From Cricetomys ansorgei (taxonomy: Eukaryota > Chordata > Mammalia > Rodentia > Nesomyidae), in assembly GCA_026225945.1 (NCBI GenBank), contig JAMJFZ010000694.1, positions 310,001-374,000 on the forward strand: a stretch of 64,000 nt of DNA. The letters are read 5' to 3'. Each line of letters begins with the position of its first letter. Position 1 is the stretch's first letter. Shown piece after piece: positions 1-10,784 of the stretch. Made by a program: the position numbers and the translations under genes. The notes beneath the pieces are model-generated. The model made no database searches. It was not told the origin of the DNA and was given only the letters and a program-made list of their open reading frames with translations.

Positions 1-470
1 CCTGGCAGGGTTTAGAGTCTTCAGCTGTCAGCTGGGATGATCTTTTGCAAGGAGCCACAGCTGAATGACCCAAGACTTTAGGATACCCTTTAAAGACCAA
101 ACCCTTCAGGAATCCATGTGGACACAGGATGCCACAAAAGCAGCATCTCATCATGTCAGGAGAATGTTGTTGATGCTCATGGCGAGGTGGCCCAGATCAT
201 TTTCTGGGAGCAGTATAGACTGTGGCAAGTCGGTTCAGTGTTGTACCTGGCCAGGTGATGGTGAGAACTCAGAGCAGGAAAGTCCTTGGGGATCGCAGAT
301 GCCATCATAAAGAGTTTTTTCAGGATGCGGCACATAGAGATGACAGCACTCACAGGGTTGTCACTTGGCAAGAGCAGTATAGGTATATCTTTTCTGGACA
401 GCATGGTAGGTCTCAACAATGAAGAGGTAGGACTCTTGGAGGCTTAATCCATGAGGAGAGGAATGCTTCC
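1..470 (-). pseudogene. Possible decayed coding remnant, minus strand
   Basis: Read on the minus strand, this stretch and its partner at 52590-53060 give protein-like runs that hop between frames. One run reads PENDLGHLAMSINNILL and another reads ETYHAVQKRYTYIALAQ (clearer in the second copy). Stops and frame changes break them. I do not recognise the family. Neither copy has an intact frame longer than about 86 codons. It may be a degenerate gene or retrocopy fragment, or chance. Confidence 0.25.
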
Positions 471-822
471 TATTGGTAGTAAAGTGAATTTCAAAAACTC
501 CTTTTTTCTTGATATATACATATATATGTATATGAAATATTATATATTATGTATATATTAAATACAAGTAGCTCAGTCCATATAATGTTATTACATACGT
601 ATATGCATTTTGATGGCTGTCGGTCTAGTGCTATGTATCAAATTGCTGTACCTATCCCTATAAAACCAATGAGAGGAACTTCATAGACTTCGAATGCCAG
701 GACACAGATTTTTGAAGAACAATAATAAGTTTACCAAGAAATTCAAGGAAGTTTTAAAAAGACATAAAATATCTTTCATTGAACTCAAAAAGGGTAATAA
801 TAAACTCTGGAAAAGTGCCTTC
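471..822. other. AT-rich spacer, nothing recognised
   Basis: The stretch is AT-rich, with a short imperfect TA/CA tract near 511-560 that is strongly expanded in the duplicate at 53098-53160. I see no gene or recognisable repeat in the rest. Confidence 0.5.
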
Positions 823-1085
823 AGGTGCCATGCCATCCAGGTTCAGTTGGAGGCTGAGGGCAACACCCCCAGCAGGGGTCACCAGGGACCTGAGACATCC
901 ACAACCTCAAAGGCAGAATCAGGCCACCCAAGAAGGATCCTGATGTGGAGCCAAGGACATATCAAAACATGAAACATGCCATTTCATCTGCCCCCTTGCC
1001 TACCGTAAGGCCCTGGGCCTGGGTCCCAAGCCTAACCATCACTTAGGCATTGCCAGGCAACTAATATGATCTCCCGGTCTGTCAC
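823..1085 (+). repeat. Repeat X head fragment, 5' part
   Basis: It matches the 'head' of the unidentified X repeat at about 19455, 22495 and 41335. Shared landmarks are the GGTTCAGNTGGAGGCTGA motif, the AAGGATCCTGATGTGGAG motif and CATTGCCAGGCAAC. It is interrupted at 1085 by the minus-strand LTR at 1086-2095 and resumes at 2096. Confidence 0.75.
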
Positions 1086-1139
1086 TGTTAATGTTTTTAT
1101 TCATCTTGGACAAAGATAGAAAAGTGGCCTCGCATTTGG

Positions 1140-1440
1140 GATTCCAGGAAATACACAGCTTTGATAGGAGAGATGCCCTGGTAGTTGGGAGCCAAGGAAC
1201 CATACAACGCTGAAGTGGGAAAAGTGTCCCCAATATGAAGCCAGGATCCAAAAAGCTCTGAGGTAGGCATGTGTCCCCAGGTGAAGTATTTACAGCTCTC
1301 TGAGAGGAAGGTGCCCTAGCAGTCGGGAGCTCAAGTACCACACAATCCTAAGGCTGGGAAAGGTATTCTGATATTTAGGAAGCCAGGAACCACATCTCTG
1401 TTGCAACTCTGAGGTAGGAAAGGCTTTATCAGCTGAGCTA
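1140..1440 (-). repeat. Degenerate ~50-bp modules inside LTR Y
   Basis: Modules resembling CCAGGAACCACACAGCTCTG recur near 1142, 1191, 1240, 1330 and 1382, spaced about 48-50 bp with one double step. The same arrangement is in the copies at 53770-54050 and 51375-51490. LTR U3 regions often carry such repeats. No function is claimed. Confidence 0.6.
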
Positions 1441-1464
1441 GAGTCTTACAATGTTGCAATCAGA

Positions 1465-1496
1465 CTCTGCTCTGCTCTGCTCTGCTTTGCTCTGCT
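1465..1496 (+). repeat. (CTCTG)n pentanucleotide tract
   Basis: There are about six units, one imperfect (TTTGC), inside LTR Y. It is conserved in the duplicate near 54098-54128, and a shorter form is present near 51541. Confidence 0.85.
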
Positions 1497-2095
1497 TCCC
1501 AGCTCTGAAGGGAAATATTCCCACCTGAGCTAAGGTGTTCTGTGATATTTGGAGTTCATGGTGGGCACAGGAGGTAGCAGCTGGGGCCACAGTGTCCCCA
1601 GGAGGATAGTGAGGCAACCATGCAGCTGCCTCTAAAGGCAGCTGGCAGCAGCAGGGGCCAGTCTGCTGGGAAAAGTCTTATTTGCTAACTGTCAGAAACA
1701 CAGATGGCAGTTTGAGGCCATTTTCGGCCTGGTGCAGGCAGCCAGCAGCCCAGTCCTCACTACTGTCCACCTGCTTCCATGGCCAACTACAGGGCCGAAT
1801 GTGAAGTAGCCCATGGCAGGCTGAGGCAGCTTCAATGCTGGACACCTGGAGGAGGCAAGGGCAGGAGGGCTGGGCTTCACAAGGGGGCAGGGCTGAGGCG
1901 GAGTTCCCCCCAAGCAATGGGTCTACGGAGCCCAAGCTGTAAACTACTGAGGGGCACAGGACTGGATCCCAGCCCACCAGCCCAGCTCAGTAAGTACAAA
2001 GGATTATGTGGGGGAGGAGGCCTTCACAGAGGCAGGAGCCCTGGGATTTTGGCTTCTCATGGACTATAAACTCCACATGCTGTTGACCCACTACA

Positions 2096-2420
2096 GTCAC
2101 CACCTCTCTCCAACACCCTACCCCAACTACCAGGCACCATTCTGGACACTTGGCTCCCTTTCCTGGCTCCAAATTTCCATGTCTCTCGCAGGCATGTATC
2201 CTTCTGCATCCTCTGTGAGCACCCACCTATCTGTGGCCAGGGCTACAGACAAATGCAACTCAGAGCTCTCTAAAAACATCCGAGTGAAGCCATGTGCACT
2301 AAGACATAAGGGAGAATACAAAATTTTGACTGGTCCCACCAGGATGCCCAGACACAGTTCATTGCCACACCTACCCTCCAGGTCTCTTACTAACAAATAT
2401 CTGTGCGTGTTCACAGGAAA
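2096..2420 (+). repeat. Repeat X head fragment, 3' part
   Basis: It continues the X head after the LTR Y insertion. Similarity to 19740-19960 and 22760-22990 is visible in the ACCAGGCACC, CCCTTTCCTGNCTCCAAA and ACTCAGAGCTCTC motifs and in the CACTGGTCCCACCAGG-like end. The frame across 2008-2463 overlaps LTR and repeat DNA and is not a gene. Confidence 0.7.
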
Positions 2421-2489
2421 TTATCCTAGTGTATTCTCTTCAAGTTCCACGGACTGGTGTTAAGAGTCCACAGTGCAGTCAAATTAGAG

Positions 2490-2798
2490 AATGTGTTTGT
2501 ACACAGTCCAAGTTGATCAAAGACCTCAACATAAAACCAGACACACTGAACATGATAGAAGAGAAAGCGAGGAAGAACCTTGAGCACATTGGCAAAGGAG
2601 ACAACTTCTTCCACAGAACACTGATAGCTCAAGCACTAAGATCAATGATTAATAAGTGGGACCTCATGAAACTGAAAAGCTTCTGTAAGGCAAAGGACAC
2701 TCTCAACAAGACAAAACGGCAGCCAAGAGAATGGGAAAAAAATCTTCACCAACTCCACTTCTGATAGATGGCTAATACTCAAATTATACAAAGAAGTC
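2490..2798 (+). mobile_element. LINE-1 fragment, ORF2 C-terminal part
   Basis: The frame over 2429-2764 translates to a stretch with IKDLNIKP, INKWDLMKLKSFCKAKDT and a downstream RQP..WEK motif. This is the conserved segment of rodent L1 ORF2 following the reverse transcriptase domain. It is 5' truncated. The element continues at 3454 after a solo LTR insertion. No functional ORF2 remains. Confidence 0.88.
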
Positions 2799-3453
2799 TG
2801 TGGGACTGTAATAGAGCTAAGAGTGGATTGAAGGTGGTTTGGAACCCCACATCATCCCAGGAGATAGAATGTTAGGCGTTCGGCTGCTCCTCATTTTAGC
2901 CCTGGCCAGAACCCAGCTAAATATTAAATATTGCCTGCTTCACAGAGGCAAAGGAATGTGGCTTGGTTGGTGCTTACCTGCGCTGTAGCTGGAAGCCTAA
3001 GGATGAGTCGTCGATTAATGATAAGTTACTTTCCTCTTTTTCCCTGTGAGACCACACCCTTATGCAGAAGGTGCCCTTGTAAGACCTTGATGCTAAGACT
3101 TGAGCTCCACTTGCAATTAAGGCTACACTAATATCTTTGTCTTAACAAATGGAACCCAACACTGGGAACCAAAGACCCTCCCTACTTGTGGCCCTATAAA
3201 TGTACCCTAAACCTCGCATTAAAATAGAGATGCCCCCTGAAGCACGTCCCAATTGTCTGTACTCATCTGACTCACTGGAGGTACGCCAAGGACAAGGGAG
3301 GATGCTATAAACTCATGGCCGCCCTGACACTCTGTGTCCTTCCCACATCGTCCGTCTGCCTGAATCCGGCCCATGGGTAGCTGCCGACTCGAGGCAGGGT
3401 ACCTGTGGCTGGGACACACAAGTGGCAGAAAGATTCCAAACCCTGGGACTACA
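2799..3453 (+). mobile_element. Solo LTR inserted in L1, 6-bp TSD
   Basis: The 655-bp element starts TGTGGGACTG and ends GGGACTACA, with terminal TG...CA. It is flanked by GAAGTC (2793-2798) and GAACTC (3454-3459). In the duplicate both flanks read GAACTC. A TATAAA motif lies at 3195-3200. The 6-bp target duplication fits class II (ERVK/IAP-like) integrases, but the family is not identified by name. Removing it rejoins the L1 reading ...ATACAAAGAACTCAAGA. Confidence 0.85.
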
Positions 3454-4907
3454 GAACTCAAGAGACAAGGTAGCAAGAAAACAATCTAATTATAAAGTGG
3501 GGTATAGATCTAAACAAAGAATTCACAAGAGGAATCTCAAATGGCTGAGAAACAACTCAAGAAATGTTTGGCATCCTCAGCCATTAAGGAAATGTACATC
3601 AAAACCACTTTGAGATTACTTGTTACAGTGGTCAGAATGGCTAAGATCAATAACTCAAATGACAGCTCATGCTATTTAAAGAGATGACATGAACTTTGCA
3701 GGCAAATAGATGGAACTAGAAAAAAATGATCCTGAGTGAAGTAACCCACTTGCAGAACGACAGACATGGTATGCAATCATATGTGGATACTAACTGATAA
3801 GCAAATGGTATTAGTATCCACAGACATAGAAAACTACACAACAAGAAGGGATCCAGTTGGAACACAGGGCTCTCCCTGATAAAGTGGAAATTGAACAGAG
3901 GGTGCATGTAGGGTGTGGGAGGATATGAGTGGGAGCAGAGTGGACCAGAGGAGGAGAGGAATGAATGGAGAAAATATGATGACAGATGACAGGAAGTGGG
4001 AGAAGATTAGGGGCAATCAGGAGAACCAGTGTAGTGGAAACTGACAAGAATCTATGAGATTCTAGCAAGGATCCCTAGTAATCAGAGATAGAGAGCCTGA
4101 ATAGGCTATCTCCTGTGGTCAGGCAAGTCTTCCAGTGCTAAGACTGGGACACCATGCCAGCCACAAAACCTCCAACTTATGGCCTATCTAACCTGCAAGA
4201 TTCTTATTGACAACAGTAAGGCAGAACCCCATACAAAAGAAGGGAGCACCTGCCTGAAACTGCAGGACAGGACAGGAACTAGAAACTGGATAACAGGAGA
4301 CAATTTCTAATGATGTCATGCTCTGCTCATATATTGGTATCTAACCCAGTTCTCATCAGAGAGGCACCCCTCTGCAGCTAAGAGGAGCATCTGGAGAGGC
4401 CCAGGGCCAAACATCATGCAGAGATCAGGAAACCACATGGAAAAGGGAGAGAAGGGATGGCAGAAACCATATGGGCTGGTGACAGCTGAAGGAAAAGCCC
4501 CACATTGTTAACTGAGTAGCACTTTTAGGGGTCCACAGAGACTGAAGCCATAGACTCAGAACATGTAGGATCCCCTAAATATATCTCATGGCTGTTTGGA
4601 TTGGTGTCCCTGAAAAACTTTTACAGGCTTGTATGGGGATGTCTCTATTAAACCTACCCATGAGACTCTTTTTCTCTTGCTTGGTTGCCTTGCCCACCCT
4701 TGATGTAAGGATTGGTACTTGGCCTCTTTTCATCCCACTATGCCTTGCCCTTGATTGTGCTTTTATCCTGGGGGTGGGGGAGAGAAAAGGAGGATGTTTG
4801 TGGGTGGTGATGGGGGAGATGGGGACAGCTTGGAGAGTAGAGGTAGGGGAGGAAGGGGCCAGAATAATTCTATAAGTTGTTATGAGAAAAGCAAAAAATC
4901 TTTTAAA
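3454..4907 (+). mobile_element. LINE-1 3' end: ORF2 tail and 3' UTR
   Basis: This is the continuation of the L1 at 2490. Region 3530-3790 encodes disrupted ORF2 C-terminal sequence: MAEKQLKKC-like, then KTTLR, then VVRMAKINN, followed by the rodent L1 motif around ATCCTGAGTGAAGTAACCCA. The G-rich purine tract at 4770-4860 is the typical polypurine tract of rodent L1 3' UTRs. It ends in an A-rich stretch just before a B1 SINE. It is old and non-functional. Confidence 0.85.
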
Positions 4908-4919
4908 AAGTTATTTATG

Positions 4920-5059
4920 CTGGTCAGTGGTGGTACAGGTCTTTAATCCCAGCAGAGACAGACAGATATCTGAGTCTGAGGCCATCCCGGTCTACTGAGT
5001 GAGTTCAAAGACAACTAGAGTTACGACAGAGAAACCCTGCCTTAAAAAAACAAAAATCA
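4920..5059 (+). mobile_element. B1 SINE with 12-bp TSD
   Basis: B1 (7SL-derived) landmarks are present: GGTGGTACAGGTCTTTAATC, CCCAGCAGAGACAGACAGAT, CTGAGTCTGAGGCCATCC, GTGAGTTC and GAGAAACCCTGCC, with an A-rich end. The target duplication AAGTTATTTATG is present on both sides (4908-4919 and 5060-5071). Confidence 0.9.
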
Positions 5060-5199
5060 AAGTTATTTATGTCGATGGGTGTGGAGCTTTAAATGAGATT
5101 GGCCCTTGGGGCTCATAGATGTGAACACTTGCTCACCAGGGACTGACTATTTGAAAGGATAAGGAGGTAACAGCTTTGCAGAAGAAAATGTGTCAGTGG

Positions 5200-5765
5200 G
5201 GTGAGCCCTGAAGTTTCAGGTGCGCATTCTAAGCACAGAGCTCTCTTCCTGCTGCCTGCAGATCTGGGTGTGGAACTCTCAGGTAGTTCTCTAGCACCAT
5301 GTCTGCCTCCATGATGAAAATAGACTAAATCGCTGAAAGCATAAGTAAGCCCCAATTAAATGCTTTCTTTTATAATAGCTGCCTTGATCGTGGTGTTTCT
5401 TCACAGCAATAGAACAGTCTCTAGAACCGAAGTTGGTACTACAAATGTAGTATTGTTGTGATAGGCCTGACCATGCTTTTCTAAATGAGGTCTTTGGGAC
5501 TTTGGATTGGGAAAACAGTTTAATGTTTAAGCGGGGCCTAATGGACCACAGTAATTGGAGCATGGAAGATAGTGAAGCTGAGAGCAATGTAGATTATAAT
5601 GTTGCAGCTCAAGAATTTTCAAAGGGGAAAATATTAATAAGGGGCCTAGAGACGTTTCTTGTAATATTTTGTCAAAGAATGTGGCTGCTTTTTGCCTTTG
5701 TGCTAAAAATCTGACTTAGGCTAAGTTGAAGACTTTTGGATTAATGGTGGTCTTAGTAAGAGTTA
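5200..5765 (+). repeat. Rodent interspersed repeat, unclassified (R1)
   Basis: It begins around CTGCCTGCAGATCTGGGTGT and GGAACTCTCAGG, then ACCATGTCTGCCTCC and AAGCCCCAATTAAATGCTTT, then GAAGTTGGTAC and GTGATAGGCCTGACCATG. I know this text as a very common dispersed rodent repeat but cannot assign its class with certainty. It is non-coding. Confidence 0.6.
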
Positions 5766-6010
5766 ATATTGCTTTGTGGAACACCACAACCAAAGAAACT
5801 AAGAGAGGAAAGAGTTTTTCCACTTATACTTCTACATCACTGTTCATCATTGAAAAAATCAGGTCAGGAACGCAAGCAGGGCAAGATCCTGAAGGCAGGG
5901 ACTGATGCATGGAGGAGTGCTGCTTACTCGTTTGCTTCTGTGTCTTTGTTCAGCCTGCTCTCTAATAGAAGCCAGGACCACCAGGCCAGGTATGGCACCA
6001 GCCACCAAGA
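5766..6010 (+). repeat. Rodent interspersed repeat, unclassified (R2)
   Basis: The CAGGTCAGGAACGCAAGCAG, ATGGAGGAGTGCTGCTTACT and AAGCCAGGACCACCAGGCCA motifs match a widespread rodent repeat. A shorter piece of the same family is at 33755-33850. It follows R1 directly and may be part of the same ancestral element. Confidence 0.55.
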
Positions 6011-6639
6011 CCAGGTGATTTTCAAGGCTGCTCCTGCATGAATATGCAGAGAGGCTATTGTGTAAATCTGTGAAGGTGAAGCCTGGACTGTTTTGGAGAC
6101 CCCAAGATGTGGGAGATGCCACTGTCACGGGATGTTTGCCAAGGGGAGCCACTAACAGCAGTGGGACCAACCCAAGAGACAGAAGTGTGTTTCATTCAAT
6201 AAAGCTGAAAGCAATTGGAGGCCTGAAGGAAGCTTTGACATCAGACATGGAGAGCAGAGTTTGGAGTTTGTCCTGACAGTTTTCCATCTTACTTTGGTCC
6301 AGTATTTCCTCAGTTAGATACCTTTCCTCCCTTTTGAAATGTTAATATATATTCTATGCTATAGTATGTTGGAAGTATGTGATATTCTTTAGATTTTGCT
6401 TTTGCAGAGGTTGCACTTAAAAGATTGCCTTGAGTCTCAGAAGAGACTTTGAACTTTGGGCATTTAAACCATATTGAGACTGTGATAGAATATGGGGACT
6501 TTTGAAATTGTACTAAATGCATTTGTGCATTATTCTAAGGCTACAAGCCTAAGAGGGCTGGTGAGTGGAATGTGGTTTGTATAAGACTGCCTCTTATATT
6601 CTCTTAGATTAGAATTCTTGGTCAACAGGAGTCTCTATC
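6011..6639. other. Intergenic, no gene seen
   Basis: The sequence is shared with copy 2 at 58670-59300. It contains an AATAAA at about 6199 and short open frames only. No recognised repeat. Confidence 0.45.
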
Positions 6640-7190
6640 TTTCTGCAGCCTATGTATCTGGATGTAGAACTCTCTACTTCTCCACCAGCATGATGCCTGC
6701 CTATGTGCCTCCATGCTTCCTGCAATGCAGATGATGTACTGTATTATGAATTACCGAAAGCTGCTGACCACATTTCAGAAACTTGCTTGGCCATATTCCA
6801 AGACCCCTGTTCCCTGGAACTCACACAAGCCCACACCCTATTCCAACTCCAAGGGCTTTACCCACTCCCCACATCCTACCCTACCTCCAATTACTTTGCC
6901 ATTGCTGAACCATATTTTCACCTGTTGCCAGGTGTTAGACCTATGTGCATGCTTCATACAACCCACCATCCCTTTATAAGACAACCTGGTAGACTCCTAT
7001 TGTCTCTTTCCTTCCCCACTGCAAAACAGACACTTTGTGTCTCATGCCACCTCAATAAAGCTCTTGCCTGAGACCCTAGAGCATGGTGTCATGCCCATTT
7101 CTATCAGACAACCTTCTAATACTCCAAGCCAGCCCCAATTACATTTCTTTAATAAGAGCTGTTTGGGTATGTTGTCACGTCACAGCAACA
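6640..7190 (+). repeat. Second R1-type repeat, split by an LTR
   Basis: The left half (6645-6739: GGATGTAGAACTCTC, CCACCAGCATGATGCCTGCC, CCATGCTTCCTGCAATG) and the right half (7107-7190: CCAAGCCAGCCCCAATTACA, GTCACAGCAACAG) are the two parts of an R1-like repeat. They are separated by the LTR at 6740-7106. Confidence 0.6.
6740..7106 (+). mobile_element. Solo LTR nested in R1 repeat
   Basis: This ~367-bp element is probably TGTATTATG...TCTATCA. It has TATAAG at about 6975 and the polyadenylation signal AATAAA at 7054-7059, followed by GCTCTTGCCTGAGACCCTAG. The same signal-plus-U5 wording occurs in another LTR at 37362. The target duplication is short and uncertain. The frame at 6703-7071 is inside this LTR and not a gene. 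Confidence 0.7.
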
Positions 7191-7199
7191 GATTGAGAG

Positions 7200-7500
7200 G
7201 ATCAGCACCCCCTAGTGGTGGACGACACTGACCTTGCCTCTCTGCTTACTGTCAAGTACTCACTTTCTCCGGGAGCCCCTGGCTTCCTCTCCAAGATGAC
7301 AGCCAATCAAGTATTCAGATCCTATCCTATCATAAGGATCCCATTGGTACCAACTATTTGGTTGAAAAGGCACCACATGGCTAGCTTTCGAGGTTGCCAT
7401 TTTTTTTATAATTGAAAAGCTCTGATGTCAGTATGTAACCCCGTGGAAAATAAATTGCTTTTTATGGACATACACATATCTCTCAGTGTCTACTTGGAGC
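7200..7500 (+). mobile_element. LTR-like element, AATAAA-bearing
   Basis: It contains CTTACTGTCAAGTACTCACT, a CCAATCA box, and GAAAATAAATTGCTTTTTAT as the polyadenylation region. The CAAGTACTCACTTTC part matches the 5' LTR of the provirus at 11057, so it is probably a related LTR. The boundaries are approximate. Confidence 0.55.
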
Positions 7501-7549
7501 TATTAGCATGAACCCAACAAGATCAGAGACTAAAACAAATGTATGTGTT

Positions 7550-7720
7550 CAGGAGATGGCAATTCTTGAGACTACAGTTTGTGGTTCATAGGTTCTAAGA
7601 CAGAAGCTGGCCATAGTGGGAAGTACTGAGTTAGGGGGGCTTGATATGCAGAAGGAAGGAGCTAAGAAGTTGTAGGAAAATGCCTTTGGTTGTGATTTCT
7701 ATAGGTAGCTTTTATAAATT
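7550..7720 (+). repeat. Dispersed repeat also at 35670-35830
   Basis: GTTTGTGGTTCATAGGTTCT, then GGGAAGTACTGAG, then a TGTGATTTCTATAGGTAG end recur at 35690-35825 and, through the big duplication, at 60220-60350. It is probably part of an ERV LTR or interior. The family is unknown. Confidence 0.55.
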
Positions 7721-7794
7721 TTTATACACACAGAAAGTGATAGATGGAATTAAGATGCATACACGATGGTGAGTTTTGTAGGAAAGGTTTATTA

Positions 7795-7915
7795 ATTACA
7801 GGGGAAGGGACACTGAACTCGGGTATAGCAGGACCCTGTAGGCAAAGAGAAAGAGGGAGAGAGAGAAAGAAAGGTAAAGAAAGAAAGGCAAAAGAGAAAG
7901 AGACAAAAGTTCCAA
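7795..7915 (+). repeat. GA-rich low-complexity tract
   Basis: A purine-rich run of GAAAGAGGGAGAGAGAGAAA type, matched at 60480-60550. The short frame across it is simple-sequence translation. Confidence 0.7.
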
Positions 7916-7989
7916 AGACCACGAGGTTTTTATGGGATTGATGATGCAGGACAGATACCTTTCTGGGGATAGGTACAGGGCTCAAGGGG

Positions 7990-10784
7990 CCGTACCAGGC
8001 CAGAGAGTGGGATTGTTTGTGTGTGTGGGGACTTTGCTGAGCTTCAAGGATCTCTAAGCAGCTCTGGGGAACTCACAACATTCTCCAGTTGTGTCAGTCA
8101 AGTCCACCTCTAGTCTGCACAAAGATTCCTCAGTCTCCTTGAAGGAGAATAAACAATGAAAGTTATGACAAATGAACACAGTAGTTCATTCTTCTATGGG
8201 ACCCAATATGGCACAATTTTCCCGCTTTGAAAATGACACATACAGAATTCTTCAGAAATAAAATGCAGAATTTTTAATAGAATAATTAACAGTATACATA
8301 TTAAGAAGAGAAAGGGGGAACGAGAGACTGACAATGTACATTCCCAAGGGAAACGTCACATGGAAGGAGGCTGGCTCCACAGAAAAAAAATCTTTTCTGT
8401 AGCTTTAAAAAAGCCATAGCAGCTTTTAAGACATGCAGACGTCGGTGAAGTCTTGGAAGGAGCCCATTTGATACGAAGATGATAGTCCACAAGCAGGTGC
8501 CAGTCATGTCTCATCAGGAGCCATCTTGATATGCAGGCGTCGTCAGTCTAGGATGGAGCTAGTACCCTTCTCTTGCAGCCTGCAAGTTCTGCGGTAATTT
8601 TCAAAAAAACATTTGACAGAATGACCCGTTAATGGTTGGATTGCTCCTGTTGGCTAAATTCAGCTCTTTTGGTGAGGAAGTCATTCATTCATCCAGGTTT
8701 ACTGGTGTGCTAATTTTCCTATCAGCTTCTGTCAGTTAAAGGGCTTATTTATCTCTTCCTCGGAGTAACCGACATCCAACCCAGGGATGGCTTTTATGAC
8801 ATGCTAGCAGTGTACATAGGTAGCTCCTGCACATACCAGGACTTAAAAGCCTTCAAGATTTTCAAGTAAAATGGCTGCATCCCTTTCTCAGCCAATACAA
8901 ACCAGCTCGGTTAGGCCACATAGATATTATTATTGATGAAAGGCTTTGTGTTTACATTACAGCAAAGAAGGGGGGGGGCAAGATAGCTGATGAGCCAAAA
9001 ATTCCTTAGCCAGAGAGTCTTTTGAATCTCTGATATGCAGATGCCATCCAGCGTTAAGGATATTCATAGGCCTCATCACCCCTTTTTGTTATTAAAAAGG
9101 AAAGTAGGAGCCTGCCTCATAAGGTAGGAATTGGGGCCAGTTGTTTTATTGTCCAGGGTCTGTGAGTGAAACAAAAATCAAGAGTGGGTAATTTGCTGCA
9201 TCCCAATTAGGGCAATATTAATGTAAGCTCTTTTGATAGCTGACATTAGATGGAACCATCTGAGTTGATGGATCTATCTGTTGATAGACCTAGTACTTTT
9301 TTGCCTTCAAATAAGTACCCTTTTTGATATGACAATAGCCATTTACACAACTTTTTCTGTCTCCAATATCAGGGAGTTTTCTTTTGACTAAAGATTTCAG
9401 CCTTGGTGAATGGGATATCGTATTCTCTTACTGCTTCCTTTTGAGATTGTGGCATTGTAAGTCAGGAGCCCCCAGGAAGCTGGAAATTTAGGTCAAAACC
9501 TGGGGAGGGGGTCAGGCAATGGGGTATTCATCAGAAGCATCCAGTTCTCTGATCCAGCTGAGTGGACAGGAATGGCATCTGCTGAACTGGTCTGGTCTAT
9601 ATCAGCTCTCAGCAAGGTCAGGGCTTGTAACTTGAGCGCAGAGCTGATTTCAGGCAGTGTCTGTCAGCTGAATAGTAATTTGTTAAAACATATGCTTGGA
9701 ACAGAGGTTACAGTTTAGGAAACTTAAAGGAAACTCTACATTTGGAACTTTTAGGTCCATGGTCTTGGCAGTGGTGAGGGGAAGGGTTCCCAAGTGCAGG
9801 GAAGAGAGTTACATCATACTCTCATGACTGAGCAGATGGAAAACCTGAAGTCTGGAGTCTGACCTGTGGGAGATGGATCCAACTCAAAAGCCCTTCTTCT
9901 TGTCCTAGTGCAATAAGTGAGTTTTATATGAGTGAAAAGCAAACTGTTAGATAGCTCACAGCAGGAAAATTATTTCACTTTGGGGCCACAAGGATCTAAA
10001 AGGCATTGCAGGGCAATGATCAGCAGCTCTTAAGGGATGACTGGCTCCACAGTTTCTTTAGCCACCACGGGAGACCTGTGTAAATTATGACTCAGGTCTA
10101 AGCATTCTACTGACTAGGATAGCACAGTTCATTTCTGGATAGGCAATAAGAGTGCCATAAGGTTAGGGCTCACTGTCCTGTTCCAACAATCCCCACTGGT
10201 TCATAATCATATGAATCTAATCACTGATTCATGTTGAAGTACAGGTTGATATTGAGCCTGTATAGCCAATACCGTAACATAATTGATCTTTCTTTCAATG
10301 TATGCTAACATCCAATTTAGAATGTATGGTAAGAGAATTGACCCAGCTATGGCACATTAAAAAGAATGGTGAGCCATGGAGACAAAGACAAAAGTGGCCA
10401 GTACCAGTCAGGGGCTCAGCTCACTCTTTTGCCCTATTGTCTAAGTTTTTGTTAAACGTATCCAGTGTTTCACAGATAATTCCTTAGTTATTGGCATGAA
10501 AACATTCTTCACCCACTGCTGCACAGAGTTATCCATTCCTTTGGAGTAACAAATCTAGTCCTGGCCAGGTTTATAAAACCACTTCTACTAAGGAATCTTC
10601 CTGTTTTCCAAGTTGTCTTATGGAGTCCCTTAGGTATCATATATCTTGGTACCAGGGACCCGCCCTGGCAGGTCAGTACTTGTAGGATATAGGTATGGAG
10701 TCCACGAAAAATCAATCATGCGCATGTTTTCTTCAAAATCTTAGCTCTCATTATTCACACTTTTTCGACATGGTACAACCCCAA
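7990..10784 (-). mobile_element. Decayed ERV interior, minus strand
   Basis: The reverse complement of about 9300-9600 matches the interior of the plus-strand provirus at 18390-18650. An example is CAAAAGAAAACTCCCT with a neighbouring ACTCA.CTGGATCAG motif, in the same order. So this is the same retroviral family lying in the opposite direction. Stops are frequent and no retroviral frame is intact. The left limit is uncertain. The part up to 9887 is shared with copy 2; the part after that is unique to this site. Confidence 0.6.

Larger units (their letters stand above)
1086..2095 (-). mobile_element. Solo LTR 'Y' on minus strand, TSD GTCAC
   Basis: The 1010-bp element begins TGTTAATG and ends CACTACA on the plus strand, so it is bounded by TG...CA. 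It is flanked on both sides by GTCAC (1081-1085 and 2096-2100), a 5-bp target-site duplication. Read on the minus strand, it has an AATAAA signal close to its 3' end (plus TTTATT near 1098). It splits an X repeat head whose two halves rejoin when it is removed. It carries about five degenerate ~50-bp modules and a CTCTG pentamer tract. The ERV family is not identified. Confidence 0.85.
1..9887 (+). repeat. Large direct duplication, copy 1 (~9.9 kb)
   Basis: This whole segment recurs in the same orientation at 52586-62494, about 52.6 kb away. By eye the copies are about 95% alike, with small indels. Every internal element is in the same order in both: minus-strand LTR, L1, solo LTR, B1, rodent repeats and retroviral remnant. 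Copy 1 begins at the first base of the window, so its true left edge may lie outside. The right edge is clear: sequence agrees through about 9887, then the two diverge completely. Shared nested insertions with the same target-site duplications show that duplication came after those insertions. Confidence 0.93.

Noticed and set aside
2429..2764. A 111-codon frame with recognisable protein similarity
   Set aside because: The similarity is to LINE-1 ORF2, so it is a transposon fragment and not a host gene.
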